Source of the DNA: Caldilineales bacterium
Lineage (GTDB): Bacteria; Chloroflexota; Anaerolineae; J102
Length of the DNA stretch: 64,000 nucleotides
Assembly (NCBI GenBank): GCA_019695115.1
Contig: JAIBAP010000006.1
Span: 1-64,000, forward strand
Direction: 5' to 3'
Under the pieces are notes generated by a model. It searched no databases. It was given only the letters and a program-made list of their open reading frames with translations, and was not told the DNA's origin. Both the position numbers and the translations under genes were made by a program. Shown piece by piece: positions 19,380-28,965 of this stretch. Every line of letters starts with the position of its first letter. Position 1 is the stretch's first letter.

Positions 19380-19559
19380 TGGGGGTTGCTCCTCGATGAA
19401 GGGTTGGGATGAGTGCGGGGGACGGGTCGCCGTGCTGGCGGCGACGCACAAACGTATGGATGGGCGATGCTGGCGCCTTCTTACCTCGCCTCCCTGCCGA
19501 CGCCCGCCTTCCGCACTTGAAGGCCTGGGTGAGCTATGGCGACCGCTTGCAGGTTCATT

Positions 19560-19587
19560 TTGTGATCACAAGCACCGCGGTTATAAT
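19560..19587 (+). promoter_or_regulatory. Sigma-70-like promoter, orphan
   Basis: TTGTGA (19560-19565), 16-bp spacer, TATAAT (19582-19587). The nearest plus-strand gene starts 326 bases downstream, so the transcript would have a long leader or be a small RNA. Apart from this and the promoter at 19853, region 19380-19912 holds no feature I recognise. Confidence 0.5.
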
Positions 19588-19852
19588 GCCATCGTTGCGG
19601 CAAGGGCGCACGACGCCCCCCGCCGCCCCCAACAGGCGACAGCCACCCTTCTCTCCTTCACGCCGGAGGCGCCTATTCCCAACCCTGCCATCGTCTTGCC
19701 CCCTATCGCGCCGTACCATCGCATGCTTCGACCCATTGGTGCAGCCTCCTAGACGGTTTTGGCACAGATGCCCGCCAGGCGGGGTCGGCCGGACGTAAAG
19801 GCCACGGCAGGCCCCGAGCCAGTAACTCGACCTCCCGGCGTCCGGCTCCGTT

Positions 19853-19879
19853 TTGGCGACCGCAAAGTTCTGCTAGAGT
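19853..19879 (+). promoter_or_regulatory. Candidate proximal promoter of the ABC ATPase gene
   Basis: TTGGCG (19853-19858), 15-bp spacer, TAGAGT (19874-19879), about 33 bases before the ATG at 19913, which has AAGGAG upstream. Confidence 0.35.
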
Positions 19880-19912
19880 CTGCGCTTTCGTACTCTCAAG
19901 GAGTCAAACTTC

Positions 19913-21019
<1,107 letters not shown>

Positions 21020-21038
21020 GATCGTTCGCCGCCAGATG

Positions 21039-21080
21039 CAAAAGGGGATGGGCGCTTTCGTCCATCCCCTTTTGTTTGTC
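21039..21080 (+). terminator. Intrinsic terminator after the ABC ATPase gene
   Basis: 13-bp stem CAAAAGGGGATGG (21039-21051) and complement (21062-21074) with a 10-base loop, then TTTGTC. Confidence 0.85.
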
Positions 21081-21084
21081 ACAC

Positions 21085-21118
21085 AGACCCTGAAGGTTCT
21101 AAGAAACCTTCGGGGTCT
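21085..21118. repeat. AGACCCTGAAGGTT hairpin, dispersed repeat
   Basis: AGACCCTGAAGGTT (21085-21098) pairs with 21105-21118 with one G-U position. Related hairpins occur at 51780-51816 and, less perfectly, near 46838-46861. It lies 20 bases before the iPGM gene start and could act on that mRNA leader. Confidence 0.6.
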
Positions 21119-21138
21119 TCGCAAAAAGGAGCAAGCAA

Positions 21139-22362
21139 ATGATCGACCACGCTGTTTATGCCGACCTGGCGCAAAAGAACAACAACAAAATCGTCCTTCT
21201 GGTGATGGACGGACTCGGCGGCCTGCCCCTGCAAGCGGGCGGCCTCACCGAACTGGAAAGCGCCCACACCCCTAACCTCGACCGTCTGGCCTCCGAGGGC
21301 AGCAGCGGCCGTTCCATCCCCGTGCGAGCGGGCGTCACGCCCGGCTCTGGCCCCGCCCACCTCAGCCTCTTCAGCTACGACCCCATCCGTTTTGAGATCG
21401 GGCGCGGCGTCCTGGAGGCGCTGGGGATCGGTTTCGACCTCGGCCCGGATGACCTGGCCGCCCGCGGCAACTTCGCCACCGCCAACAGCGAAGGCATCAT
21501 CACCGATCGTCGCGCCGGTCGCATCGGCAGCGATGAGTGCATCCGGCTGTGCGCCCTCTTGCAGGCCAACACCAGCCTGGCCGCAGACGGCTACCAGGTC
21601 TTCGTCGAACCGGTCAAAGAACACCGCTTCGCCCTCATTTTGCGCGGCCCTGGTTTGGGCGGCAAGCTGACCGAGACCGACCCCCTGGTGACGGGGAAAG
21701 CGCCGCTGCCGGTGGAGGATCACAGCGGCACGCCGGAGGGAGCACGGACGGCCGCCCTCCTGAACCAATGGGTGGCGCAGGCGCGAGGCGTCCTCGCTGC
21801 CGAGCCGCGCGCCAACTCGCTCAACCTGCGCGGCCTGGCCAGAGACCCCGGCCTGCCCCGCTTCCCCGATCTCTACAAGCTGCGCGCCGCCGCCATCGCC
21901 GTCTATCCGATGTACAAGGGCGTGGCCAGGCTGGTGGGGATGGACGTGATCGAGTTCGAGGGCGACCGCCCCCAGCACGAGATCGCCGCCCTGGCCCGTG
22001 TCTGGAACGACTACGATTTCTTCTTCATCCACATCAAGAAGACCGATAGCTACGGCGAGGACGGCAATTTCGACGCCAAAGCGCACGAGATCGAGGCCGT
22101 CGACGCCGTCATCCCCGACCTAGTGGCCCTCGGCCCCGGCGTCCTCATCGTCACCGGCGACCACAGCACCCCGGCCAAGCTGCGCAGCCACTCCTACCAT
22201 CCGGTCCCCACCCTCTTCTGGGGGGCGGACGTGATGCCCGATGGTGTGACTTCGTTCGGGGAACGAGCCGCCGAGCGCGGCGCCATGGGCCTCTTCCACG
22301 CCACCGAGATCATCCCCTGGGCCATGGGCTACGCCGGCCGGCTGGAGCGTTTCGGCGCTTGA
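21139..22362 (+). CDS. apgM: 2,3-bisphosphoglycerate-independent phosphoglycerate mutase, archaeal type
   Basis: 407 aa. Converts 3-phosphoglycerate to 2-phosphoglycerate through a phosphoserine enzyme. VLLVMDGLGGLP is the N-terminal metal site of the alkaline-phosphatase superfamily. TPGSGPAHLSLF contains the serine and fits the ApgM pattern rather than the 510-aa GpmI type. FFIHIKKTDSYGEDG and VTGDHSTP carry later metal ligands. AAGGAG precedes the ATG. It completes the lower glycolytic set after gap, pgk and tpiA. Confidence 0.93.
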   Translation: MIDHAVYADLAQKNNNKIVLLVMDGLGGLPLQAGGLTELESAHTPNLDRLASEGSSGRSIPVRAGVTPGSGPAHLSLFSYDPIRFEIGRGVLEALGIGFDLGPDDLAARGNFATANSEGIITDRRAGRIGSDECIRLCALLQANTSLAADGYQVFVEPVKEHRFALILRGPGLGGKLTETDPLVTGKAPLPVEDHSGTPEGARTAALLNQWVAQARGVLAAEPRANSLNLRGLARDPGLPRFPDLYKLRAAAIAVYPMYKGVARLVGMDVIEFEGDRPQHEIAALARVWNDYDFFFIHIKKTDSYGEDGNFDAKAHEIEAVDAVIPDLVALGPGVLIVTGDHSTPAKLRSHSYHPVPTLFWGADVMPDGVTSFGERAAERGAMGLFHATEIIPWAMGYAGRLERFGA

Positions 22363-22369
22363 GCTCACG

Positions 22370-22450
22370 CCAGGTGCAGCGCACACCGGGCAGATGCAGC
22401 CAACGCCCGGACGATGTGCGCTGCACCTGGCCGATGTGCGCTGCACCTGG
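22370..22450. repeat. Inverted repeat with duplicated right arm
   Basis: CCAGGTGCAGCGCAC (22370-22384) is complementary to two successive copies at 22416-22430 and 22436-22450, so two alternative hairpins can form after the iPGM stop. Confidence 0.75.
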
Positions 22451-22471
22451 CTGTCTGCCCCGGTCGGATGC

Positions 22472-22500
22472 TTGGCCCCTACGCCGGGCTGTGCTATGCT
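22472..22500 (+). promoter_or_regulatory. Promoter of the phosphatidylcholine synthase-like gene
   Basis: TTGGCC (22472-22477), 17-bp spacer, TATGCT (22495-22500) within TGTGCTATGCT, an extended -10 shared with several promoters in the window. Confidence 0.55.
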
Positions 22501-22550
22501 CCCGCCCTACCGTTTCGCCCCCCCTCCCCCACCCGATCGATCATCCCAAC

Positions 22551-23336
22551 ATGTCAGCCACTCTCCCCGCCAGTTCAGAATCCGTCTTCGCCGCCTCCCC
22601 TCGCCACCGCCTCGGCGTCTGGCTGCTTCATTTCATCACGGCCTGTGGCGGCGTCTTTGGCCTCTTTGCGCTCTACTTCGTCCACAGGCACGATTTCGTG
22701 ATGGCATTCTGGCTGATGGGGGGCGCCGTGGCCATCGATTCCTTCGATGGCACCCTGGCTCGCCGCTTGCGCACCCACGAGGTCAGCCACTGGTTGGATG
22801 GGGCGCTGTTGGATAACCTGGTCGATTTCACCACCTACGTCGTCGTCCCCGCCTTCTTCATGCTGGTCGGCCCCCTGCTGCCCGAAGCCTGGCGCTTGCC
22901 TGTGGCCGGCGTCGTCGTCCTGGCCTCGCTGTTTCAGTTTTCCCAGGTCGACGCCAAAACCGAAGACCACTTCTTCAAAGGTTTTCCCAGCTACTGGAAC
23001 ATCCTCGTCTTCTACCTTTTCGTCTGGGGCTTTGCGCCGGCCACGAACGCCATCATCACCCTGGTCCTGGCCACCCTGGTCTTCGTCCCGATCAAATACG
23101 CCTACCTTTCCCGGCCCGACCATCTCTTTGCCACCCGCGGACCCAAACTGCTGATGCTTGTCCTCACCGCCGCCTGGGGGCTAGCGACCCTGGCGCTGCT
23201 GATCCTGTATCCGCAAACGCCGACCCTGCTCGTCGTTCTCACGGCCGGATACTTCTTGCTCTACCTGGGCGTCAGCCTCTTCCGCACCTTTTCGCCCTTA
23301 CCGGCGGCCGCCATGGCGCGGGTGAGGAGGCGATGA
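22551..23336 (+). CDS. pcs: CDP-alcohol phosphatidyltransferase, phosphatidylcholine synthase-like
   Basis: 261 aa with about seven membrane helices. The CDP-alcohol motif DG-x2-AR-x12-G-x3-D-x3-D is present (FDGTLARR, then DGALLDNLVD). The 12-residue spacing and the downstream KTEDHFFKGFPSYWN are those I know from bacterial Pcs, which joins choline to CDP-diacylglycerol. It has its own promoter and converges on the PD40 lipoprotein gene. The start at 22551 is the first ATG after the promoter, and no clear Shine-Dalgarno is seen. A different head-group alcohol cannot be excluded. Confidence 0.78.
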   Translation: MSATLPASSESVFAASPRHRLGVWLLHFITACGGVFGLFALYFVHRHDFVMAFWLMGGAVAIDSFDGTLARRLRTHEVSHWLDGALLDNLVDFTTYVVVPAFFMLVGPLLPEAWRLPVAGVVVLASLFQFSQVDAKTEDHFFKGFPSYWNILVFYLFVWGFAPATNAIITLVLATLVFVPIKYAYLSRPDHLFATRGPKLLMLVLTAAWGLATLALLILYPQTPTLLVVLTAGYFLLYLGVSLFRTFSPLPAAAMARVRRR

Positions 23337-23351
23337 ATGCGCTCCTCACCT

Positions 23352-23411
23352 CTCGTAGTAACGACTTTAGTCGTTCTTGTGTGGGATAACGACTAAAGTC
23401 GTTACTACGAG
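23352..23411. terminator. Perfect 24-bp palindrome between convergent genes
   Basis: CTCGTAGTAACGACTTTAGT continues for 24 bases (23352-23375) and is exactly complementary to 23388-23411, with a 12-base loop. Its position between two converging genes suggests a bidirectional terminator or a dispersed palindromic repeat. Confidence 0.75.
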
Positions 23412-23432
23412 GGTGGTTTGTGATTTGGGGGG

Positions 23433-25187
23433 TTAGCCACCCCAATCAGCCACGCGTTCGTGGTTGAAGTCGTATTGGAAGTGGAGGCCAGAGAGGGCGG
23501 ACGGGGCAAAGGGTTGCTGGTTGTCGCCATCCGGCCCCATTTGCCATAGTTCCCAGCGCCCGCGGCGGTTGCTGAGGAAGAGCACCGTGCGGCCGTCGGG
23601 GCTGACTGTGGGGGCCACATTGTCGATGGGGACCGAACGGATGGCGGGGGGCTGCGTCAGGGCCAGCGCCTGCCCGCCGTCGGCAGTCCAGCGCCAGATA
23701 TTCCAGCTATCGCCATCGCGTTGGCTGCCAAAGAGATAACGACCATCCGGGCTGAAGCTCACGGCCCCATGCGGGCGGGCGTCGGCCAGGATTTGAACCG
23801 GTGGGGCGTCGCCGGTCGTCTGGGTGGCAGCCAGACCCGCTTTGTCGCCATAGATAACGGTTTGGTTGCCGGGGCGGATGGCAGGGGCGCGGGCCGAATC
23901 GCTTGTGGGCAGATTGCGGGCGCTGCCGGTGGCCAGATCGAGCCGCACCAGGGTGGTGAATTCCAGGTTGCTGAGCGGGAAATCGCCGATGCAGAAGCGG
24001 CCAAACGGCGTCTCGCGACACTCGCCACCCAAGACCTGCCGCAGCTCATCGTCGGTCAGACAGCCAAAGGGCGACTGACGGCACACCTTGCTCCCGGCTG
24101 ACTGCTCGAAAACGATGCTGCCGCCGTCGGCGCTCCAGGCTGGCGAACGGGCGCGGTTGGCCCCAAACACAATCCGCTCGCCGCTGCCGTCGCTGTCGAT
24201 TAGCCAGAGGCCGCGCGGCTCATCCCAGCGCGTAAAGGCCACTTGCCGGCCGTCCGGGCTGAAGGCGGGGTCGAGACCGCTGGTCAGGCGGCGGAGGCCG
24301 GAGCCATCACCGTTCATGATGTAGATGTCGCCGCCGCTGCGCTCCTGAAAGACGATGCGGCCCCGGCTGGCCGCGGTGGGCGGGCGAACTGCTGGCGTCG
24401 CCCCCACCTGTCCACCGGCTTGCAGATAGCGGGCGGCGGCCCAGCCGCGATCACCGGCTGCCGTCTGCACCTGCCACCAGGCGCCATCGGCGCTGCGGCC
24501 CAACACCTGTACTTGCTGCCCCTGCCTGAGCACGCCCTGCACCGGCTCATTGGCGCCTGGCCCGGCCCGCAAATTCAGACGGTCGGCCAGGACTGTGGCG
24601 GTTGTCGCGCCTTCGGCGGCTGGGGTGGCGCCGGCCGCGGGGGCGAGCCCCGGCTCGACGGGGGCCAGGTCGGCCAGATCGGTGAAGGCTGTGACAGCCG
24701 AGGCCCGCACCCAGCCGGAAATGGGGGGCTGAGCGGGGTCAGGTTGATAGAGGACGCGCAGCCAGGCGGCATCGTCGCTGCGGGCGATCAGCCCCAGCCG
24801 GGTTCCTGCCGGGGCCGAGGCAGTCACCTGGCCGCCCGGCGCGCTCGCCAGACCGACGCTGACGGCAGTGACATAGACGCCGGGCAGCAGCAAGGGGTTG
24901 GAGAGGTCGGGCGCGGGCGGCGGCGCGGGCGGGGTTGGGGTGGGTGTGGCCGTCTGCGGGCCTGGCTCAGGCGCGAGGGGCGCTGCGACCGTGACCGTGG
25001 CCAGGCCAGGGGCGCGCGTGGGCAGAGTCGGCAGGATGGGGATGGCAGCGGTGGTCGCCAGGCCGGAACCTGATCCCGCCGGCTCTCCCGCCCCGGCCCG
25101 GCATCCGGCCAGGAACAGAACGGCGACCAACGCCATGATCAGCCCGGCTCTGTTTCTGGACCGGCCGCCAGCAAATCGTTTAGTCAT
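23433..25187 (-). CDS. Lipoprotein with SH3b domains and PD40/TolB-like propeller repeats
   Basis: 584 aa. A signal sequence ends in FLAGC (lipobox), followed by a long Thr/Pro/Ala linker. Two bacterial SH3-like modules follow (one with GVYVTAVSVGLASAPGG, the second with DRLNLRAGPGANEPVQG). About five PD40 blades then begin near residue 290, with FSPDGRQVAFTRW, FSPDGRYLFGSQ and SPDGRTVLFLSNRRG. Extracytoplasmic binding or scaffolding is likely; no enzyme motif is visible. The preferred start is the ATG at 25187, because the alternative at 25229 adds basic residues before the signal. It follows the MacAB-like genes in the same direction, separated by repeats. Confidence 0.75.
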   Translation of the reverse strand: MTKRFAGGRSRNRAGLIMALVAVLFLAGCRAGAGEPAGSGSGLATTAAIPILPTLPTRAPGLATVTVAAPLAPEPGPQTATPTPTPPAPPPAPDLSNPLLLPGVYVTAVSVGLASAPGGQVTASAPAGTRLGLIARSDDAAWLRVLYQPDPAQPPISGWVRASAVTAFTDLADLAPVEPGLAPAAGATPAAEGATTATVLADRLNLRAGPGANEPVQGVLRQGQQVQVLGRSADGAWWQVQTAAGDRGWAAARYLQAGGQVGATPAVRPPTAASRGRIVFQERSGGDIYIMNGDGSGLRRLTSGLDPAFSPDGRQVAFTRWDEPRGLWLIDSDGSGERIVFGANRARSPAWSADGGSIVFEQSAGSKVCRQSPFGCLTDDELRQVLGGECRETPFGRFCIGDFPLSNLEFTTLVRLDLATGSARNLPTSDSARAPAIRPGNQTVIYGDKAGLAATQTTGDAPPVQILADARPHGAVSFSPDGRYLFGSQRDGDSWNIWRWTADGGQALALTQPPAIRSVPIDNVAPTVSPDGRTVLFLSNRRGRWELWQMGPDGDNQQPFAPSALSGLHFQYDFNHERVADWGG

Positions 25188-25212
25188 AACGTCAACCAGG
25201 AAAGATCGTTTC

Positions 25213-25283
25213 ACTCGCTTACGCCTCACGCTTTACGCCTCACCGACACGGAACACGGAACACGTTTCACGTTTCACGCCTCA
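25213..25283. repeat. 7-bp repeats (ACGCCTC, CGGAACA, CGTTTCA types)
   Basis: Heptamer units fill the gap between the permease stop and the lipoprotein start. Reverse-complement forms (GTGAAAC, GTGTTCC) occur at other sites. Confidence 0.8.
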
Positions 25284-25285
25284 CG

Positions 25286-26542
25286 TCATTCATAGCGCAG
25301 GGCATCGATGGGGTGCAGTTGCGAAGCGCGCAAGGCCGGGTAGATGCCAAAGAAGAGGCCGACGAGGGCGCTGAAACCGGTGGCCAGGAGTACGGCCTGC
25401 ATCGTGACGACCGCTTCCAGGTCTTCGGACAGGCCGGCCAGCGCCTGGGCGCCGACAAAACCCAGGATCATGCCAATGACGCCGCCGATGATGCTGAGCA
25501 CCATGGCCTCGACCAGGAATTGGGTGAGGATGTGGCGGCGCTTGGCCCCCACCGCCTTGCGCAGCCCGATCTCGCGCGTGCGTTCGGTGACGGAGACGAG
25601 CATGATATTCATGATCCCGATCCCGCCCACCAGCAGGCTGATGGCGGCGATGCCGCCCAGGAAGGTGGTGAGCACGCCGGTGATGCTGCCGAAGATGTCA
25701 AGGATGTCGGCCTGGTTGATGACCGTGAAGTCGTCGGCATCGAGATAGGTGATCGCATGGCGAGCGCGCAGAAGATCTTCGATCTGTCTGGCTACATCCT
25801 CCAGCTGCTCCTCGGCGCTCACTTTGACCATGACCAATGACAGCACGGGTTCACCGCTCTGGCTGCGCAGATTGGGAAACAGGCGTTTCTGGGCGGTTGT
25901 CAGTGGCGTGAAGATCTGGTTGTCGAAGCTGCCGAAACCGCCGCCGCCCTTTTCTTCCATCACCCCTATCACGCGGAAGGGGATGCCGTTGATCTTGATC
26001 GACTGACCAATGGGGTCTTCATCCTGGCTGAACAAGGACGCAGCCACCTTGCTGCCCAGGGCGACGACGCGGGCCTCGGCGGCCAGGTCATCGTCGTCGA
26101 TGAAACGCCCCTCGGCGGCCACGAAGTTGCGGACAGGGCCAAAAGCGGCGGTGGTGCCGGTGATGGTCGTGCGCAGACTGTTCTTCCCGCGCACCACATC
26201 GCCGCCGCCATCCAGTTCGGGCACAGCCGCAAGGACATCGGTCACTTGTAGAGGGTCGTTGATCGCCCGCCAATCGCCGGTGGTCAGGGGTTTGTCGGGG
26301 CGGTTGCGCCGCAGGCTGCCAGGGCCTTGCGCCTCATCCAGGTTGCCGGGGATGACGATCAAGAGGTTCGAGCCGGCGCTTTGCAGTTGCTCGGTCACCA
26401 GTTTTTGCACACCCTGACCCACGCTCATCAAGGCGATGACCGCGCCCACGCCGATGATGATGCCGAGCATGGTCAGGATCGAGCGCAATTTGTTGGCCGT
26501 CAGCGCCCGCAAGGCGATGCGGAAGGATTCAGTCAGGCTCAT
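25286..26542 (-). CDS. MacB-type ABC transporter permease
   Basis: 418 aa. One N-terminal helix (TMLGIIIGVGAVIALMSVG), a large extracytoplasmic MacB_PCD domain (about 45-280), then three C-terminal helices of the FtsX fold, with VGGIGIMNIMLVSVTERTRE typical of the family. Works as a mechanotransmission partner of the ATPase encoded just upstream, whose stop overlaps this start by four bases (ATGA). The set exports peptides, lipoproteins or drugs in known cases; the cargo here is unknown. Confidence 0.9.
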   Translation of the reverse strand: MSLTESFRIALRALTANKLRSILTMLGIIIGVGAVIALMSVGQGVQKLVTEQLQSAGSNLLIVIPGNLDEAQGPGSLRRNRPDKPLTTGDWRAINDPLQVTDVLAAVPELDGGGDVVRGKNSLRTTITGTTAAFGPVRNFVAAEGRFIDDDDLAAEARVVALGSKVAASLFSQDEDPIGQSIKINGIPFRVIGVMEEKGGGGFGSFDNQIFTPLTTAQKRLFPNLRSQSGEPVLSLVMVKVSAEEQLEDVARQIEDLLRARHAITYLDADDFTVINQADILDIFGSITGVLTTFLGGIAAISLLVGGIGIMNIMLVSVTERTREIGLRKAVGAKRRHILTQFLVEAMVLSIIGGVIGMILGFVGAQALAGLSEDLEAVVTMQAVLLATGFSALVGLFFGIYPALRASQLHPIDALRYE

Positions 26543-27366
26543 GGTTGCTCCTGCGCAGTCGCGACGGACGTCGCCGCAGTGGTCGTTACGTCGGCGGCGC
26601 CGTTCTCGATCAGATCACGCGCCCGGCGCACGTAGGCCGTCTCGCCGGCGCGACGCGGGTGTTTCACAGGGTTATCGCTGATGATCAAGCCATCCTGGAG
26701 GCGGATGATGCGCCGTGTGTGTTCGGCAATGTCCGGTTCGTGGGTGACGAAGATGATCGTGATCCCCTGCTGCTCGTTGAGCTCCTGGAAGATGTGCATG
26801 ATCTCGGCCCCGGATTTCGAATCCAGGTTGCCGGTCGGCTCATCGGCCAGGATGATGCTGGGGGCGTTGATGAGGGCGCGGGCGATGGCGACGCGCTGTT
26901 GTTGCCCGCCCGAAAGCTCGTTGGGGTGGTGATGCAGGCGGTCGCCCAGGCCCACGCGTTGCAGCGCCGCCGTAGACCGGGCGCGACGGTCGCGCGCCCC
27001 GGCATAGATGAGCGGCAGTTCGACATTGGCCAGGGCACTGGTGCGGGGCAGCAGGTTGAAGCTCTGGAACACGAAGCCGATCTTGCGGTTACGCACTTCG
27101 GCCAGCTGATCGTCGGTCATGTGCGCCACATCTTGGCCGTCCAGCCAGTAGTTGCCGCTGGTCGGCACGTCCAGGGCGCCCAACACATTCATCAGCGTCG
27201 ACTTGCCGGAGCCAGAAGGCCCCATGATCGCCACCATTTCGCCGGGCAGCACCCTGAGCGAGACGCCGTTGAGGGCGCGCACCTCCATTTCGCCCATCTG
27301 GTAAACTTTGGTCACATCTTTGATTTCGATCACCGGCTTGGGGGCCGGGGCTGTGCTATCGCTCAT
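26539..27366 (-). CDS. MacB/LolD-type ABC transporter ATPase
   Basis: 275 aa. GPSGSGKST is Walker A, LSGGQQQRVAIARAL the signature, and ILADEPTGNLDS Walker B. VGLRDRLHHHPNELSGG-type spacing and the short Q-loop FQSFNLLP match the MacB/LolD branch. The C-terminal tail (about 50 residues after the ATPase core, ending in TTAATSVATAQEQP) is Ala/Thr-rich and unlike typical family members. The ATG at 27366 is four bases after the adaptor stop, and the stop overlaps the permease start. Confidence 0.92.
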   Translation of the reverse strand: MSDSTAPAPKPVIEIKDVTKVYQMGEMEVRALNGVSLRVLPGEMVAIMGPSGSGKSTLMNVLGALDVPTSGNYWLDGQDVAHMTDDQLAEVRNRKIGFVFQSFNLLPRTSALANVELPLIYAGARDRRARSTAALQRVGLGDRLHHHPNELSGGQQQRVAIARALINAPSIILADEPTGNLDSKSGAEIMHIFQELNEQQGITIIFVTHEPDIAEHTRRIIRLQDGLIISDNPVKHPRRAGETAYVRRARDLIENGAADVTTTAATSVATAQEQP

Positions 27367-27370
27367 TGGC

Positions 27371-28813
27371 TCAACCACCTCCGCCGAAGAACTGCTGCCG
27401 GATGGCCTCGCCGGTGTCGGTGCGGCGCACGGCCAGTTGATCGCCAACGGCAACGCCGGACAGCACCTGGCTGAATTGCTCGTTGCGCAGGCCCACCGCG
27501 ATATCGGTTCGCTGCGGGATGCCGTCTACCAGTTTTTCGACATATGTCCCGCCCGTTTGCCGGTCGAGGCGCATGACCCGATTGGGCAAGAGCACCACCT
27601 TGCGCGCCTCTTCGGTGGTGATGGCCACCGTGGCGGTGAGGCCCGACCGGAGGGGCAGGTCGCTGGCATCGAGGTCGACGCGCACCAGATAGGTGACGAC
27701 GCCGCCGCCCGAAAGAGGATTGCCGCTGCCGGCAATGGGGGCGATGCGGCTCACGCGACCGGCCAGTTGGGCGTTGTCGAGGGCGTCGATGGTGATGTCG
27801 GCGGGCTGGCCGAGTTGGAGTTTGCCGATGTCGATCTCATCGACGTTGAGGTCGATGTGGTAGCCGCTGGGGTCGGTGAGGACGATGGCGGCGGCGCCGG
27901 GAGTGGGGATTTCGTTGGCGCGGACATTCACGGCGCCCACCACTCCGGCGATGGGGGCGACGATCTGGGCGTTTTTCAGCGCCAAAGCAGCCTGCTCGGC
28001 CGAAATGCGCGCCTGCTCGACCTGGGCCTGCAAGATCTCCAGGTCTTCGGCCGACAGACCGCGCTTCAGCTTCTCGACGCTGGCCTGGGCCTGAGCGACG
28101 GCGGCCTGGGCCTGGGCAATCTGGGCCAGGGCCGAGGCGCGCTGGCTGGCGGTGGCCGGGGCCAGGGCCGCCTCGACATTCGACTTGGCCACTTCGTACT
28201 GGATCGTCGCTTGCTGAAGCTGTACCGCTTGCGGCAACATGCCGGCGTTGGGCAGGTGGGCGATCTGATCATAGGCAGCTTGGGCCGCCTCTAGCGCCAC
28301 CCGCGCCTGCTCGCGCGCGGCCTCGGTCGATTTGCGTTGGGCGGCGGTGGCGCCCGCCAGCAGACCCTGATAGCCGGCCTGGGCTGCGGCCAGCCCGGCG
28401 CGCGCCGATTCCAGCCCGGCCTCGGCTGCGGCTAGATCGATCGCCTCGACCGGCTTCTGGGCTTGCGCCAGCCGCGCTTCGGCCAAGCGCAGACCTACCT
28501 CTGCCTGCCGTTGGGCCAGCAGCAGATCCTGGCTGTCGAGCCGGGCGAGCACCTGGCCCGCAGTCACCTGGTCGCCGGGTTGCACGTTCAACTCGGCCAC
28601 GGCGCCGCTGCTACGAAAGACGAGATTGACCTCGGCGGCCGCTTCGACCGAGCCGGTCGAGGTGACGGTGGCGGCAATATCACCCTCGCCGACGGTGTAG
28701 ATTTCATAATCGGGCGGTGGCGGTTCCTTTTCGGCCGCCGTTGCCTGATAGCCGACCCAGGAAAGGCCGCCGACAACGGCCAGGACAAGAAGAGCAATGA
28801 GAAGACGACGCAT
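27371..28813 (-). CDS. HlyD/MacA-like periplasmic adaptor
   Basis: 480 aa. An N-terminal membrane anchor (residues 4-20) is followed by a biotinyl-lipoyl-like half (VNLVFRSSGAVAELNVQPGD) and a long Ala/Gln-rich coiled coil (about 110-300) rich in AQAQ-type heptads. The second lipoyl half and a beta-barrel follow (IVAPIAGVVGAVNVRANEI). It links the ABC permease to the outside. In a Chloroflexota-type envelope a TolC partner is not expected, and none is present in the window. First gene of the adaptor-ATPase-permease operon. Confidence 0.88.
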   Translation of the reverse strand: MRRLLIALLVLAVVGGLSWVGYQATAAEKEPPPPDYEIYTVGEGDIAATVTSTGSVEAAAEVNLVFRSSGAVAELNVQPGDQVTAGQVLARLDSQDLLLAQRQAEVGLRLAEARLAQAQKPVEAIDLAAAEAGLESARAGLAAAQAGYQGLLAGATAAQRKSTEAAREQARVALEAAQAAYDQIAHLPNAGMLPQAVQLQQATIQYEVAKSNVEAALAPATASQRASALAQIAQAQAAVAQAQASVEKLKRGLSAEDLEILQAQVEQARISAEQAALALKNAQIVAPIAGVVGAVNVRANEIPTPGAAAIVLTDPSGYHIDLNVDEIDIGKLQLGQPADITIDALDNAQLAGRVSRIAPIAGSGNPLSGGGVVTYLVRVDLDASDLPLRSGLTATVAITTEEARKVVLLPNRVMRLDRQTGGTYVEKLVDGIPQRTDIAVGLRNEQFSQVLSGVAVGDQLAVRRTDTGEAIRQQFFGGGG

Positions 28814-28965
28814 GGTCAGTTAACCTCGAACGCAGCCCCGTGGCCGACTGTCGGCAGGGGGGCAAAGGGTGTGGAGTAGAAAAACATGCTCGAATTATGG
28901 ACAAAATCTGTGCAAAATGATGTTACCTGGCTTCCGCTGCCGCGCCGCCGCGGGCGGAGCCGGCA

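Noticed and set aside
19357-19798. Plus-strand frames upstream of the ABC ATPase gene
   Set aside because: Arg/Pro/Ser-rich noise opposite trxA and in its upstream region.
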